From Alcaligenaceae bacterium (GTDB lineage: Bacteria > Pseudomonadota > Gammaproteobacteria > Burkholderiales > Burkholderiaceae_B), in assembly GCA_013416395.1 (NCBI GenBank), contig JACCEP010000013.1, positions 1-64,000 of the forward strand: 64,000 nucleotides of DNA, in the 5' to 3' direction. The notes below the pieces were generated by a model, which did not search any database, had not been told where the DNA came from, and worked only from the letters and a program-made list of their open reading frames with translations. Position 1 is the first letter of the stretch. The number at the start of each line of letters is the position of its first letter. The position numbers and the translations under genes are program-made. Positions 42,706 to 53,004 of the stretch are shown one piece after another.

Positions 42706-45700
42706 TCAGGCCTCAGTTGTACTCGCAACAGGCCGCGCTTTACCGGCAATCAGCGTATACGCCACTGGCACCACAAACAACGTCAGCACCGTGCCCAGGC
42801 TCAGCCCACCCACCAGTACCCAACCTATCTGCTGCCGCGACTCCGCACCCGCACCTGTTGCCAGGGCCAGAGGGACCACGCCCAACACCATGGCGCCGGT
42901 GGTCATCAAAATAGGCCGCAAGCGCATTACTGAGGCCTTAATGACTGCTTCCATCATTTCCATGCCTTCGGCACGCAACTGGTTGGAAAATTCGCAAATC
43001 AAAATGCCGTGCTTGGTAATAAGCCCCACCAGTGTGATCAGCCCGATCTGGCTATAAATCGAGAGCGTGCCGCCCGCGAGATACAGCGCTAACAATGCGC
43101 CCGTCATCGACAGTGGCACGGACAACATGATAATGAGCGGATTGCGCCAGCTTTCAAACTGGGCCGCTAGCACCAGATAAATAAAGGCGACAGCCATCAT
43201 GAAAACCAGATAGATGCCACCGGCAGAGTCGCGAAACTCGCGCGATTGCCCATCCAGATCCGTCTGCACCGTGGGCGGAAGAATATCGCGCGCCACTGTA
43301 TTCATGTGGTCCAGCACCTCACCCAGGGCGTAGCCCGGCGCCACCGACGCTTCGACCTTGACGGCACGCAGGCGGTTGAAGTGGTTAAGCGACTGAGGTG
43401 ACACCCCCTCGTTAACCGTCACAAAGTTGGACAACTGCACCATACTGCCGTCACCGGCGCGTACATAGATGTCAGAGATGTCAGCCGGGTCGGCGCGGTC
43501 TTGCTTCTTGACCTGCACGATTACGTCGTACTGCTCACCGCTGTCGCGAAACCGTGTAACTTGCCGCCCACCCAGCATAGACTCCAGCGTTCGCCCGACC
43601 ACATCCACATCGATACCCACGTCAGCCAGCTTGTCACGATGCACCACAACTTTGAGCTCAGGCGTATTAAGCCTAAGATCAGTGTCGATGTTTTGCAGGC
43701 CGGGATAATCGCGCAGCGCATCCGTAAAGCGCTTTACCATGGCATCCATTTCGGGATAAGACGCCTGGCTCATAATCATAAAGTTTACGGGTTTGGAGGT
43801 AGAGCGCTGCCCCAGCGACGGCGGGTTAACCGGAAACGCCCGCACACCCGACAGCGCGCCTAACTGCGGACGCAGTTCTTCAGCAATACTTTGTTGTGAA
43901 CGTGTGCGTTGATCCCAGGGCTTGAGCCTAAGAATGGCAATGCCATCGGTAATGGTTGGAAAGCCAATAATTGACTGATAACCCGCAGACTGAGGGATGT
44001 CTTCGTAAATCTGCTCAACTTTTTCCATGCTGTGCAACATGTAGTCGACGGTCGCGCCTTCAGGGCCACTTAACATGCCGTAAATAACGCCACGATCTTC
44101 CAATGGCGCCAGTTCGCTTTTAACCGTATTAAAAAGCAACACACTGCCGCCCGCCACCACCAGGCCCAGCAACATGACCAGTGTCCTGTGACGCAGAGCA
44201 CGGGCCAGCCCATTGCGGTAGCGTATGGTCAGCCCTTCGAGCAGGGTTTCAATAAAGGTATAAACACGCCCATGGCTAGTTTGATGGCGCAGCAGCGCCG
44301 CGCACATCATGGGCGTTAATGTCAGCGCCACAAAACCGGACACCAGCACCGCGCCGGCCAGCGTCAGAGCAAACTCGATAAACAGACGCCCCGTACGTCC
44401 GGTGGCGAAGGCCAGCGGCGCGTACACCGTAACCAGAGTAAGTGTCATGGCCACAATGGCGAAGCCAATCTCTTTGGAGCCAAGAAGCGCAGCCTCGACA
44501 CGCGACTTCCCTTCTTCGATATGCCGATAGATGTTCTCGAGCATGACGATGGCGTCATCGACCACCAAACCAATGGCCAGCACCATGGCCAAAAGGGTCA
44601 GTGTATTGATGGAGAATCCAAAAAAATACATGACGCCAAACGCCCCAATCAACGATACAGGTATCGTCACGATGGGAATCAGGCTGGCGCGCAGGTTGCG
44701 CAAAAAGAAGAAAATAACCAGCACCACCAGCAGTATGGCTTCGCCTACAGTCTTGTATACAGAATTGATGGACTCCTGAATAAACACCGAGGTGTCGTAA
44801 GTCAGGTCAAGGTGCATGCCTGAAGGCAGGTTTTCATTGATGGCGGCAATTTCGGCACGGGCATAGCGCGAGAGATCCAGCGGGTTTGCCGTTGATTGTT
44901 TGGTAATGCCTATGGTCAGGCTGGGCTTGCCGTTGTAGCGTGCCAGGATCCGATCTGAAAGCGCATCAATTTTCACATCCGCAACGTCACCCAGACGAAC
45001 CGGATACCCGTTGGCCATAGACACGATAATGTCGCGAAACTGATCAATCGACTGCAAGTCGGTCGTTGACATCACAGTGAACTCGCGCTCTTTCGACTCT
45101 ATGCGGCCTGCCGGAATCAGCACGTTTTGCTGGCGCAGCGCGGTCTCTACGTCTTGCACAATAAGGCCATAGGCCGCCAGTTTCGACCGGTCGACATAAA
45201 TACGCATGGACGGCAGGCGTTCACCAAACACGCGCACTTCAGCCGCACCAGGCATCACAGAAAGACGCGTTGTAACGTAGCGCTTGATGTAGTCAGACGC
45301 TTCGATCTCGGACATCTGGCCGGTGGAAACACCCACGTAGATAATCGGCGTGCTGTCCGCTTCTACCTTGCTGATAATAGGCTCGTCGACCTCGTCGGGC
45401 AGATAACGACGTGCACGCGAAACCTTGTCGCGCACGTCTGCGGCGGCAGCGTCGGGATCACGGCTTAGATTGAACTTGATGTTGATGTAACTGATCTCTG
45501 AGCGGCTGCGCGACGTCATCACGTCGACGCCTTCAATGGCCGACAGCTGATCTTCAAGCGGCTTGGTAACCTGAGACTCGACCACCTCGGGCGAAGCGCC
45601 TTTATAGTCGGTGCGTACCGAAACAACAGGCTCATCAATAGCCGGGTACTCGCGAACGGTAAGCCGCTCGTACGAAATAAAGCCAACCAGCACAATGATC

Positions 45701-45756
45701 AGCGACAGCACTGTCGCGAAAACCGGGCGCTTTATGCAGACTTCAGACAGTTTCAT
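42706..45756 (-). CDS. RND efflux pump, inner-membrane permease (second system)
   Basis: A 1016-residue RND transporter with twelve predicted membrane segments. It starts MKLSEVCIKRPVFATVLSL and has the TM4 aspartates GLVVDDAIVMLENIYRHIEEG; the family resembles MexK/MdtB- and VexF-type drug pumps. GAGGGTAGCGCGGC precedes the ATG, 12 bases after the adaptor stop. No outer-membrane channel gene is adjacent, so it must borrow one, possibly the OprM-like lipoprotein at 6714. Confidence 0.95.
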   Translation of the reverse strand: MKLSEVCIKRPVFATVLSLIIVLVGFISYERLTVREYPAIDEPVVSVRTDYKGASPEVVESQVTKPLEDQLSAIEGVDVMTSRSRSEISYINIKFNLSRDPDAAAADVRDKVSRARRYLPDEVDEPIISKVEADSTPIIYVGVSTGQMSEIEASDYIKRYVTTRLSVMPGAAEVRVFGERLPSMRIYVDRSKLAAYGLIVQDVETALRQQNVLIPAGRIESKEREFTVMSTTDLQSIDQFRDIIVSMANGYPVRLGDVADVKIDALSDRILARYNGKPSLTIGITKQSTANPLDLSRYARAEIAAINENLPSGMHLDLTYDTSVFIQESINSVYKTVGEAILLVVLVIFFFLRNLRASLIPIVTIPVSLIGAFGVMYFFGFSINTLTLLAMVLAIGLVVDDAIVMLENIYRHIEEGKSRVEAALLGSKEIGFAIVAMTLTLVTVYAPLAFATGRTGRLFIEFALTLAGAVLVSGFVALTLTPMMCAALLRHQTSHGRVYTFIETLLEGLTIRYRNGLARALRHRTLVMLLGLVVAGGSVLLFNTVKSELAPLEDRGVIYGMLSGPEGATVDYMLHSMEKVEQIYEDIPQSAGYQSIIGFPTITDGIAILRLKPWDQRTRSQQSIAEELRPQLGALSGVRAFPVNPPSLGQRSTSKPVNFMIMSQASYPEMDAMVKRFTDALRDYPGLQNIDTDLRLNTPELKVVVHRDKLADVGIDVDVVGRTLESMLGGRQVTRFRDSGEQYDVIVQVKKQDRADPADISDIYVRAGDGSMVQLSNFVTVNEGVSPQSLNHFNRLRAVKVEASVAPGYALGEVLDHMNTVARDILPPTVQTDLDGQSREFRDSAGGIYLVFMMAVAFIYLVLAAQFESWRNPLIIMLSVPLSMTGALLALYLAGGTLSIYSQIGLITLVGLITKHGILICEFSNQLRAEGMEMMEAVIKASVMRLRPILMTTGAMVLGVVPLALATGAGAESRQQIGWVLVGGLSLGTVLTLFVVPVAYTLIAGKARPVASTTEA

Positions 45757-45768
45757 GCCGCGCTACCC

Positions 45769-46887
45769 TCAGGATGCCGTTGCGCTGACAGGAGGTTTTG
45801 TTATCTCGACTTCCTGACCCTGGGATACCTTCTGCAAGCCAGAGGTAACAATAAGGTCACCAGGCTGTATCCCGTCGATCACCTCCACCCGCCCATCCCG
45901 CCGCATGCCAAGACGCACGGCCACACGCTGTACTTTACCGTCGACAACACGGTATACAAATTGCTCGTCTCCCGAGGGCGAGATAGCCGTCTCGGGCACA
46001 ACCAGGGTGGCATCATCGGCGAACTGCAGTCGTACGCGCGCAAAGATGCCAGGGCGCAAAACATCGTCCGGGTTGGGAACGTTGGCGCGCAACAACAGCG
46101 AGCGGCCACCCACATCTATCAGCGGACTGATGGCGCCCACCTCGCCCTGGCGGCTTTGCCCCGGCAGGGCATCGAAGCTGACGGCAAGCTTTTGCCCCAG
46201 CTTTATGTCACTGAGAAACTGTTCAGGAATACGAAAATCAACTTGAAGCGGGTCAATCGATTCGATAGGCACCAGATCTATGCCTGGGCTGACGTAATCA
46301 CCCACTGACACGGTACGCAGGCCAATCAAGCCGTCAAAAGGCGCCACGATGACAGTCTTGCTAAGGTGGGCCTTGGCCAGCGCCAGCTCTGCCTGCTGCA
46401 CCTTGAACTGGCTGGACGCCTCATCAAGCGCCTGCTTGCTGATAAAACCCTGCTTGGTCAGTTGCTGGGCGCGTCGGTACTTGCTACTTGCCAGGCTGAG
46501 GTTGGCCTGCGCCTGTTGCACCTCGGCACGCACAACACTGTCGTCAAGCCGCACCAGAACCTGACCCTTCTCGACTTTGCCGCCTTCTGCAAAATTAATC
46601 TCAGTGATGCGACCAGTGATTTCCGGGCGCAAAACGACGGAATCCCGGGACCGCAAGCTACCTACGGCAGAGACGCTGCGCGGCATTGAAACCTGGCGCA
46701 CGGCCTCAACCTCCACAACTGTTTTAGATTTAGAGGAGGCAGGGGTACTCTTGCCCGCAGTTGGGGCTGACTTGACCTGCGCTGGCACGGTCTTCTGGCT
46801 GCGCTCCGCCTGCCAGCGGGAGCCGTACACGCCCGCAGCCACACCAAGGGCAAGGACCAGGATGAGCCCTAGGATAGAGAATTTCAT
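45769..46887 (-). CDS. RND efflux periplasmic adaptor (second system)
   Basis: A 372-residue membrane fusion protein. The chosen start MKFSILGLILVLALGVAAG gives a single N-terminal anchor; a 15-residue longer frame has two hydrophobic stretches. It has the lipoyl half-motif VVLRPEITGRITEINFAEGG, a short helical hairpin (about residues 105-160) and the barrel motif FDGLIGLRTVSVGDYV. Shine-Dalgarno sequence is not evident. It is cotranscribed with the pump gene. Confidence 0.92.
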   Translation of the reverse strand: MKFSILGLILVLALGVAAGVYGSRWQAERSQKTVPAQVKSAPTAGKSTPASSKSKTVVEVEAVRQVSMPRSVSAVGSLRSRDSVVLRPEITGRITEINFAEGGKVEKGQVLVRLDDSVVRAEVQQAQANLSLASSKYRRAQQLTKQGFISKQALDEASSQFKVQQAELALAKAHLSKTVIVAPFDGLIGLRTVSVGDYVSPGIDLVPIESIDPLQVDFRIPEQFLSDIKLGQKLAVSFDALPGQSRQGEVGAISPLIDVGGRSLLLRANVPNPDDVLRPGIFARVRLQFADDATLVVPETAISPSGDEQFVYRVVDGKVQRVAVRLGMRRDGRVEVIDGIQPGDLIVTSGLQKVSQGQEVEITKPPVSATAS

Positions 46888-46968
46888 AATTAAAAGCCAT
46901 GCCAGCCCCAAAGTCAGCGGGCTAATAAACAATATTGATTGTTCGTGACTTTAGCACTTGTTATCAAT

Positions 46969-47436
46969 TTATTTCAGTGAAGTTTCTCGCGGCGTCGCTC
47001 TGGCCTTTTCAACGCCCATATTGGCAAGTTCATCAGCGCGCTCATTACCGGGGTCACCGGCATGTCCGCGCACCCAGCGCCAGCTAACTTCGTGCTCGCC
47101 GACCATTTCGTCAAGCATTTGCCACAGGTCGGCGTTTTTTACGGGCTTTTTGTCCGCAGTGCGCCAGCCTCTTTTCTTCCAGTTGGCCAGCCACTCGTTC
47201 ATGCCCTTTTGCACATACTGCGAATCGGTATGGACCACAACAGTACAGGGACGTTTAAGCGCACCCAGCGCCTGGATCACCGCCATGAGCTCCATGCGGT
47301 TGTTGGTGGTGGCGTGTTCACCGCCAAAAAGCGTTTTTTCGTGGCGCCCCTGGCGCAACAGAGCCCCCCAGCCACCTACTCCCGGGTTGCCCTTGCAGGC
47401 CCCGTCTGTCCAGATCTCTACTGGTTTTTGCGTCAT
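46969..47436 (-). CDS. rnhA: Ribonuclease HI
   Basis: A 155-residue enzyme that cuts the RNA strand of RNA-DNA hybrids. The active-site residues are visible: Asp in [13 protein letters not shown], Glu in NRMELMAVI, Asp in VVHTDSQYV, and the late His/Asp in [15 protein letters not shown]. Length is that of the E. coli enzyme. It follows the methyltransferase gene by 34 bases in the same direction and is conserved beside it and dnaQ in many proteobacteria. Confidence 0.97.
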   Translation of the reverse strand: MTQKPVEIWTDGACKGNPGVGGWGALLRQGRHEKTLFGGEHATTNNRMELMAVIQALGALKRPCTVVVHTDSQYVQKGMNEWLANWKKRGWRTADKKPVKNADLWQMLDEMVGEHEVSWRWVRGHAGDPGNERADELANMGVEKARATPRETSLK

Positions 47437-47470
47437 TTAATACTGATTCCGTTTAATGCAGGTGTTCGCG

Positions 47471-48253
47471 TCATGATTTTGCATCTTCTTCCTTGAAAGC
47501 ACCCGCCTGTGGCCTTCGGCTGGCCACCACAGCATGCCTTCTTGAGCGCCTCTTCTTGGTTTTCCAGGCGGGCCCCACCAGCCGCATGCCCGCAACCCGC
47601 TTAATGGCCGATACAACATACACTGCGCCGCACACAGGCCACCATCGGTCACCAGCGGCATCCATGAATGCCCAGCGCTCCAGCCAGACTTTGTCGCTGC
47701 AGGCTGGCCGGTAGCAGCCGAAGCGCCCCCGGTCGAGTTCGAGCGACAAAAGTTTGAACCAGTCTTTGATGCGCGGCAATGATACCTGCAGATGCGCTGG
47801 CACGGGCAGAAGCGGATCTATGCCGGGTATGCGATCACTGACACCCCAGAGGCTCCACGGATTAAACCCCGAAATGACCAGCCTCCCCTCGGGAACAAGC
47901 ACCCGTTCTGCTTCGCGCAGAATACGATGGGGGTCAGAAGAGCACTCAAGTACGTGCGGCAACACCAAAAGATCTATGCTTTGCGATTCAAAAGGCAGAT
48001 TTTCAGGCTGAGCGACCAGCGTCGCACCCATGTCAGACGCCTGAAACGACTCTATATGAGTACGTTCTTTATACGGAATGCGGTTGGCCTTGAGCAAATC
48101 CCAATGCGGAAGGCCCACTTGTATGGCATGATAGCCGAACACGTTTCCGACCATTGCATCGATCTGCTTCTGTTCCCAGCCTTGTACATATTGGCCGGGC
48201 GGCGTGTTCAGCCACTCGGCCAGATCCAGAATAATGGGTTGGTCTGCAGACAC
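47471..48253 (-). CDS. SAM-dependent methyltransferase (YafS-like)
   Basis: A 260-residue class I methyltransferase of the YafS type. The upstream reading frame extends to 48400 but runs antisense through gloB; the better start is GTG at 48253 (VSADQPIILDLAEWL), with AGGAG five bases upstream. The SAM-binding core is diverged: NLPFESQSIDLLVLPHVLECSSDPHRILREAERVL is the recognisable part, and ISGFNPWSLWG follows. Start codons of this gene and gloB are only 15 bases apart. The substrate is unknown. Confidence 0.85.
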   Translation of the reverse strand: MSADQPIILDLAEWLNTPPGQYVQGWEQKQIDAMVGNVFGYHAIQVGLPHWDLLKANRIPYKERTHIESFQASDMGATLVAQPENLPFESQSIDLLVLPHVLECSSDPHRILREAERVLVPEGRLVISGFNPWSLWGVSDRIPGIDPLLPVPAHLQVSLPRIKDWFKLLSLELDRGRFGCYRPACSDKVWLERWAFMDAAGDRWWPVCGAVYVVSAIKRVAGMRLVGPAWKTKKRRSRRHAVVASRRPQAGAFKEEDAKS

Positions 48254-48268
48254 TTTTACTCCTGCTTT

Positions 48269-49054
48269 ATGGCAAATACCGAACTCATTCCGATCCCCGC
48301 CTTCACTGATAATTACATTTGGATGGTGCGCAAAGGCAACCATGCGGTCGTTATTGACCCTGGGCAGTCTACGCCCGTTGAGCACGTGCTCGATCAGCAC
48401 GACTTGACGCTGGACGCCATTTTACTTACCCACCATCACGGTGACCACGTAGGTGGCGTGCTCGCATTACAACAGCGAACCGGGGCAGCCGTCTATGGCC
48501 CCGCGCACGAAAAACTGCCAGCCTGTGATCATCGCCTTGTTGAAAACGATACGGTACAATTGCCCAGCGTCGACTTGAAGCTGCGTGTACTTGATGTGCC
48601 TGGCCATACAGCGGGGCACATTGCTTACTATGGCAGCATTGGCCAAAATACGTCTGTTGTTTTTTGTGGAGACACGCTGTTTGCCGCAGGCTGTGGGCGC
48701 TTGTTCGAAGGCACCCCTGCACAAATGGTCGAATCTCTGGGTAAACTAAGCGCTTTGCCGCCAGAAACACTCGTGTGCTGTGCACACGAATACACGCTAG
48801 CCAATTTGCGCTGGGCACTTAATGTCGAGCCCGGCAATAGTGCTTTGCAACAACGTTTTAAGCAGGATACCCAACGCCGCAACCAAGGCTTGCCAACCCT
48901 GCCCTCCACAATTGAGGCCGAACTGAACACCAACCCGTTTATACGGACACTGCAGCCTGAAGTGATAACAGCCGCCGCGCGGTACGCGGCAGCACCTCGA
49001 AACAACCCGATTGAGGTTTTCACCAGTCTGCGCGAATGGAAGAACAACTTTTGA
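48269..49054 (+). CDS. gloB: Hydroxyacylglutathione hydrolase (glyoxalase II)
   Basis: A 261-residue zinc hydrolase that splits S-lactoylglutathione to lactate and glutathione, the last step of methylglyoxal detoxification. The metallo-beta-lactamase motif is ILLTHHHGDHVGG, with further ligands in DVPGHTAGH and FCGDTLFAAGCGR. The start MANTELIPIPAFTDNYIWM is the canonical N-terminus, though there is no Shine-Dalgarno site because the leader is the complement of the neighbour's. An in-frame extension to 47792 is antisense to the methyltransferase and is rejected. Confidence 0.96.
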   Translation: MANTELIPIPAFTDNYIWMVRKGNHAVVIDPGQSTPVEHVLDQHDLTLDAILLTHHHGDHVGGVLALQQRTGAAVYGPAHEKLPACDHRLVENDTVQLPSVDLKLRVLDVPGHTAGHIAYYGSIGQNTSVVFCGDTLFAAGCGRLFEGTPAQMVESLGKLSALPPETLVCCAHEYTLANLRWALNVEPGNSALQQRFKQDTQRRNQGLPTLPSTIEAELNTNPFIRTLQPEVITAAARYAAAPRNNPIEVFTSLREWKNNF

Positions 49055-49070
49055 AGACACGCACAAGCCC

Positions 49071-50456
49071 ATGATCCGCCTGCGCCTATTTCTACTGGTA
49101 ATCGTAGCAGTCCTGGCCGGCTGCGCTACCCAAAACTCCTCCGACAACCCTTACGCGACCTCCAAAAAGTCGTACACCGCCGCCGAAACCTCGCGCACGG
49201 TCGACCTTACCAAACCTCCACAAGACATGTGGGACCGCATCCGACGCGGGTTTGCCATACCTAACCTGCAGGACGACGTCACAGACCGCTGGACCAGCTA
49301 CTACGCTTCGCATCCAGAATCAGTCAAGCGCATGAGCGAACGCGCAGGCAAATACCTTTATTACATTGTCGACGAGCTAAATCGTCGTGGCCTGCCTACC
49401 GAACTGGCGCTGCTGCCATTTATCGAAAGCGCCTATAACCCCACCGCGCTGTCCAGCTCCAAGGCCTCGGGCTTGTGGCAATTTATACCCAGCACCGGCA
49501 AGTACTTTAATTTGCAGCAAGATGGCTGGCGCGACCAGCGTCGCGATACCATCGCCTCTACCAATGCAGCACTCGATTACCTGGCCTATTTATACGACTT
49601 CCAGGGTGACTGGTACCTGGCACTTGCATCGTACAACTGGGGCGAAGGGGCGGTAAAACGCGCCATGGGCAAAAACGCACTGGCCGGTAAGCCTACTGAT
49701 TACCTGTCGCTGAACATGCCTGACGAAACCCGCAACTACGTACCAAAGCTGCAGGCAATCAAAAACATTATTGCCGACCCCGAACACTACGGCATTGTTC
49801 TGCCCAGCGTCGACAATCAGCCTTATTTTGCGAAGGTCGAGAAAAAAGACAATATCGACATCAAGCTGGCGGCCGAATTGGCTGAAATGCCTCTCGAAGA
49901 ATTCAAGTCACTCAACGCCTCGTTCAATCGTCCCGTCATTCTGGCCGAGCACAATCCCACGCTGCTCCTGCCTGCTGACCGTGTTGACATCTTCAACACT
50001 AATCTGCGTGCCTACAAGGGTCGTCTCAGCTCGTGGGATGTCTACAAAAGCTCGTATGGCGAGTCTTATGCATCCATCGCCAAAAAACATGGCGTAAGCG
50101 TAGTCACCCTGCGCTCGGTAAACGGCATCAGCACCAAGCAGAGCAAGGCGGTTGCCCAAACACTGCTTATTCCCACCAAAGACTCAGGCCCTACGGGCGG
50201 CATTATCCTGGCTTCTTATGAACAGCCGCCAAGTCGCGTCACAACTCAGGCTCGCCAGCGCAAAGGCGACGTAACTGTGTTAAAACGTCGCGCCAACGTG
50301 CGCACGCATACTGTCAGAAGTGGGGAAACCTTGTTCGCGCTCGCCAAACGCTACAACACATCCGTCACCGAACTGCGCCGGCTCAACAACCTGAAAAGCG
50401 ACCGCCTTGCAAAAGGCAAGCGTCTCACGGTTCCAGGCACAGGCGTACGCGGGTAA
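49071..50456 (+). CDS. mltD: Membrane-bound lytic murein transglycosylase D with LysM repeats
   Basis: A 461-residue peptidoglycan-cleaving lipoprotein. The signal ends in the lipobox LAGC (Cys19). The SLT domain has LALLPFIESAYNPTAL with the catalytic Glu, then GLWQFIPSTGKYFNL. Two C-terminal LysM-type repeats follow (about 320-375 and 405-455), the second HTVRSGETLFALAKRYNTS. It starts 16 bases after gloB, the pairing seen in E. coli. Confidence 0.95.
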   Translation: MIRLRLFLLVIVAVLAGCATQNSSDNPYATSKKSYTAAETSRTVDLTKPPQDMWDRIRRGFAIPNLQDDVTDRWTSYYASHPESVKRMSERAGKYLYYIVDELNRRGLPTELALLPFIESAYNPTALSSSKASGLWQFIPSTGKYFNLQQDGWRDQRRDTIASTNAALDYLAYLYDFQGDWYLALASYNWGEGAVKRAMGKNALAGKPTDYLSLNMPDETRNYVPKLQAIKNIIADPEHYGIVLPSVDNQPYFAKVEKKDNIDIKLAAELAEMPLEEFKSLNASFNRPVILAEHNPTLLLPADRVDIFNTNLRAYKGRLSSWDVYKSSYGESYASIAKKHGVSVVTLRSVNGISTKQSKAVAQTLLIPTKDSGPTGGIILASYEQPPSRVTTQARQRKGDVTVLKRRANVRTHTVRSGETLFALAKRYNTSVTELRRLNNLKSDRLAKGKRLTVPGTGVRG

Positions 50457-50501
50457 TCTAAAACCAATTACATATTTAATCGAAGAATGAAGGATCACAA
50501 C

Positions 50502-51284
50502 ATGGGTTTCCTTGCAGGCAAACGCATTCTTGTCACAGGTGTTATTTCCACCCGCTCAATCGCCTATGGCATCGCCAATGCATGCAAAGAGCAAGGCGCA
50601 GAACTGGCCTTCACATATGTAGGTGATCGCTTCAAAGACAGGGTTTCAGAGATCGCGGCGGGGCTTGGCAGCAACATTGTGCTTCCCTGCGATGTCGCCG
50701 ACGACGGCCAGATCGACGAAGCCTTCAATCTGCTCAAAGACCGCTGGGACGGCCTTGACGGCCTGGTGCACTCTATCGGCTTTGCCCCGCGCGAAGCGAT
50801 CTCCGGCAACTTCCTCGAAGGCTGCACGCGCGAAAACTTCCGTATCGCGCATGATATCTCGGCCTACAGCTTTCCTGCGATTACGCGGGCAGCCATGCCA
50901 CTCATGAAAGGCCGCAAGGCCTCGGTGCTGACCTTAACCTATCTTGGCGCCGAAAAAGCCATCCCCAACTACAACACCATGGGGCTGGCCAAGGCATCAC
51001 TTGAGGCCAGTGTGCGCTACATGGCATCTGCCCTCGGCCCTGAAGGCATCCGTGTCAACGGTATATCGGCTGGCCCTATCAAAACACTGGCCGCAGCCGG
51101 CATCAAAGACTTCCAGGTCATTTTAAAATTTGTTGAAACCCATGCACCATTGCGCCGCAACATAACCATTGAAGATGTGGGCAATGTAGCTGCATTTATG
51201 CTGTCAGACCTGGCGGCAGGCGTTACAGGCGAAATCACGCACGTTGATGGCGGTTTCTCCTGTGTCATTCCAGGCATGGGGTAA
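50502..51284 (+). CDS. fabI: Enoyl-[acyl-carrier-protein] reductase (NADH)
   Basis: A 260-residue short-chain reductase that completes each fatty-acid elongation cycle. It has the FabI nucleotide motif [15 protein letters not shown], the diagnostic [14 protein letters not shown], and the catalytic Tyr and Lys in YNTMGLAK. The start [11 protein letters not shown] follows AAGGATCACAAC; a five-residue longer frame is not needed. It is the target class of triclosan. It begins 45 bases after mltD. Confidence 0.97.
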   Translation: MGFLAGKRILVTGVISTRSIAYGIANACKEQGAELAFTYVGDRFKDRVSEIAAGLGSNIVLPCDVADDGQIDEAFNLLKDRWDGLDGLVHSIGFAPREAISGNFLEGCTRENFRIAHDISAYSFPAITRAAMPLMKGRKASVLTLTYLGAEKAIPNYNTMGLAKASLEASVRYMASALGPEGIRVNGISAGPIKTLAAAGIKDFQVILKFVETHAPLRRNITIEDVGNVAAFMLSDLAAGVTGEITHVDGGFSCVIPGMG

Positions 51285-51293
51285 CTCGCTATC

Positions 51294-51962
51294 TCACCCG
51301 GCCTGCTGCGGCAGCGGAAACACTTGCTCGGGGTTTCCGTCTTGCCAGGCCGGGTATTTGTTCATCACCGAGGCAAATAAAGCGCTTTGCTTCCAAGTTT
51401 GAAGCCACTGCCACAATCGCGGCCAAGGTTGCTGTTCAAACCATTCGACATCAACGTGAGCAAACTGCCTGACAAATGGCGCAACAGCCATGTCGGCCAG
51501 TGCCGGGCGTGCACCAAACAGGTAAGCGTCAGACTTTAGCCGGGTTTCAAGGCTCTGCAGCCAATCTACTGCCGCATCACGCCAGCTCTCGCCTGTTTCA
51601 CAGTCATAACGTTGCGGGTACTTGTAGCGATCCAGGTGGCGTTTGAATGCGCCATCGCACTCAGCAACCAGGTCAAGCATGGAAGGCAGGTTACGCTGCT
51701 CGGGGGTGAGCCAGTTTTCGGGATCATTACGGCGCAAGGCCCACATCATGATATCCAGGCTCTGCTCAACCACTATCCCTTCAGTATCTACCAGTACCGG
51801 CACCGTGCCTTTAGGCGAAACTCGCAATAAGGCCGGCGGCTTTGCGCGCAGCACCACTTCACGCAACTCACAGCGTATGCCACTGACGGCAATCGCCAGA
51901 CGCGCCCGCATGGCGTAGGGGCAACGTCGAAACGAATAGAGAACCGGTAGTGATGCGTGCAC
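51294..51962 (-). CDS. Glutathione S-transferase family protein
   Basis: A 222-residue GST-fold protein. The thioredoxin-like N-terminal domain begins LPVLYSFRRCPYAMRARLAI, with a CPYA motif that resembles omega/Cys-type GSTs, and GTVPVLVDTEGIVVEQS. The helical C-terminal domain follows from about residue 90. Cys-containing members often act as reductases or dehydroascorbate-type enzymes. It is convergent with fabI, with a nine-base gap, and 22 bases downstream of trhO. Confidence 0.9.
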   Translation of the reverse strand: MHASLPVLYSFRRCPYAMRARLAIAVSGIRCELREVVLRAKPPALLRVSPKGTVPVLVDTEGIVVEQSLDIMMWALRRNDPENWLTPEQRNLPSMLDLVAECDGAFKRHLDRYKYPQRYDCETGESWRDAAVDWLQSLETRLKSDAYLFGARPALADMAVAPFVRQFAHVDVEWFEQQPWPRLWQWLQTWKQSALFASVMNKYPAWQDGNPEQVFPLPQQAG

Positions 51963-51984
51963 GGTAAGCCTCAGACCTGATGTA

Positions 51985-53004
51985 TCAGCGTTTAGTGCCA
52001 GGCTTTTGCGCAGCCTTGCGGGCCTGGGCCTCTTTCAGCTTGGCCTGTGCCGCCAGCTCTGCCGCCCGTTTTTTTTCTTCTACACGTTCACCAATATGAC
52101 GCTCTTTGCGCTGCAGCGCGAGCTCGACCTGTTTCTGGCGCTCGCGGAAGCGGGCCTTTTGCTCTTCAGTATGCGTGTCGTGGCAATGAGGGCAACTGAC
52201 CCCTGGCTCAAAAAACGGGGATTTTTTGTCTTCGGGGCTAAGTGGCAGACGGCACGCTCGGCATAACTCGTAATGCCCCTGCGCCAAGCCATGCCCGACG
52301 GACACGCGCTCGTCAAAAACAAAACACTCGCCGTCCCAGCGGCTTTGCTCGGCTGGCACGGTTTCGAGATACTTCAGAATGCCGCCCTGCAAATGATAAA
52401 CCTCGTCAAAACCTTGGGCGCGCAGATAGGCCGTAGATTTTTCACAACGTATGCCGCCGGTACAGAACATGGCCACTTTGTTGCCGCTGGCCAGCACGCC
52501 GCCTTCGACGGACTGCTCACGTACCCATTCAGGGAACTCTGTAAAACTGGTGGTGTGCGGGTTGACTGCTCCGCGGAACGACCCTATGGACACTTCGTAA
52601 TCGTTACGCACATCGACCACCACTACGTTGGGATCATCAATAAGTTGATTCCATTCTTCGGGCGGCACGTAAGCGCCCGCCATGGTCGGTGGGTGCACAT
52701 CTGGAACGCCCATGGTTACGATTTCGCGCTTGAGCTTGACCTTGAGCCGATAAAAAGGCATTTTTTCTGCCCGTGACTCTTTATGCTCCAGCCCGGCCAG
52801 GCGAGGATCGTTGCGCAAATGAGCCAGCACCGCCCTGATGCCGCCCTCACTGCCGGCAATGGTGCCATTAATGCCTTCTCGTGCGAGCAATAGCGTACCC
52901 TTGACGCCTTGCTGCTCGCAAAAATCGAATAAAGGCTGCTGCATTTCTTGAAAATCGGGCAGTTCGACGAATTTGTATAACGCCGCAACGAGGTAGCTGG
53001 ACAT
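51985..53004 (-). CDS. trhO: tRNA uridine(34) hydroxylase (rhodanese-type)
   Basis: A 339-residue enzyme (E. coli YceA) that hydroxylates U34 of tRNA in oxygen-dependent fashion. It has an N-terminal UPF0176 domain, a rhodanese domain with the catalytic Cys in [17 protein letters not shown], and a C-terminal zinc-binding segment CRACRLPLS...[12 protein letters not shown]. The tail is rich in Lys, Arg, Ala and Gln, which may bind RNA. Confidence 0.95.
   Translation of the reverse strand: MSSYLVAALYKFVELPDFQEMQQPLFDFCEQQGVKGTLLLAREGINGTIAGSEGGIRAVLAHLRNDPRLAGLEHKESRAEKMPFYRLKVKLKREIVTMGVPDVHPPTMAGAYVPPEEWNQLIDDPNVVVVDVRNDYEVSIGSFRGAVNPHTTSFTEFPEWVREQSVEGGVLASGNKVAMFCTGGIRCEKSTAYLRAQGFDEVYHLQGGILKYLETVPAEQSRWDGECFVFDERVSVGHGLAQGHYELCRACRLPLSPEDKKSPFFEPGVSCPHCHDTHTEEQKARFRERQKQVELALQRKERHIGERVEEKKRAAELAAQAKLKEAQARKAAQKPGTKR

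Noticed and set aside
47792-48268. Upstream extension of the gloB reading frame by 159 codons
   Set aside because: Antisense to the methyltransferase; the canonical glyoxalase II N-terminus starts at 48269.
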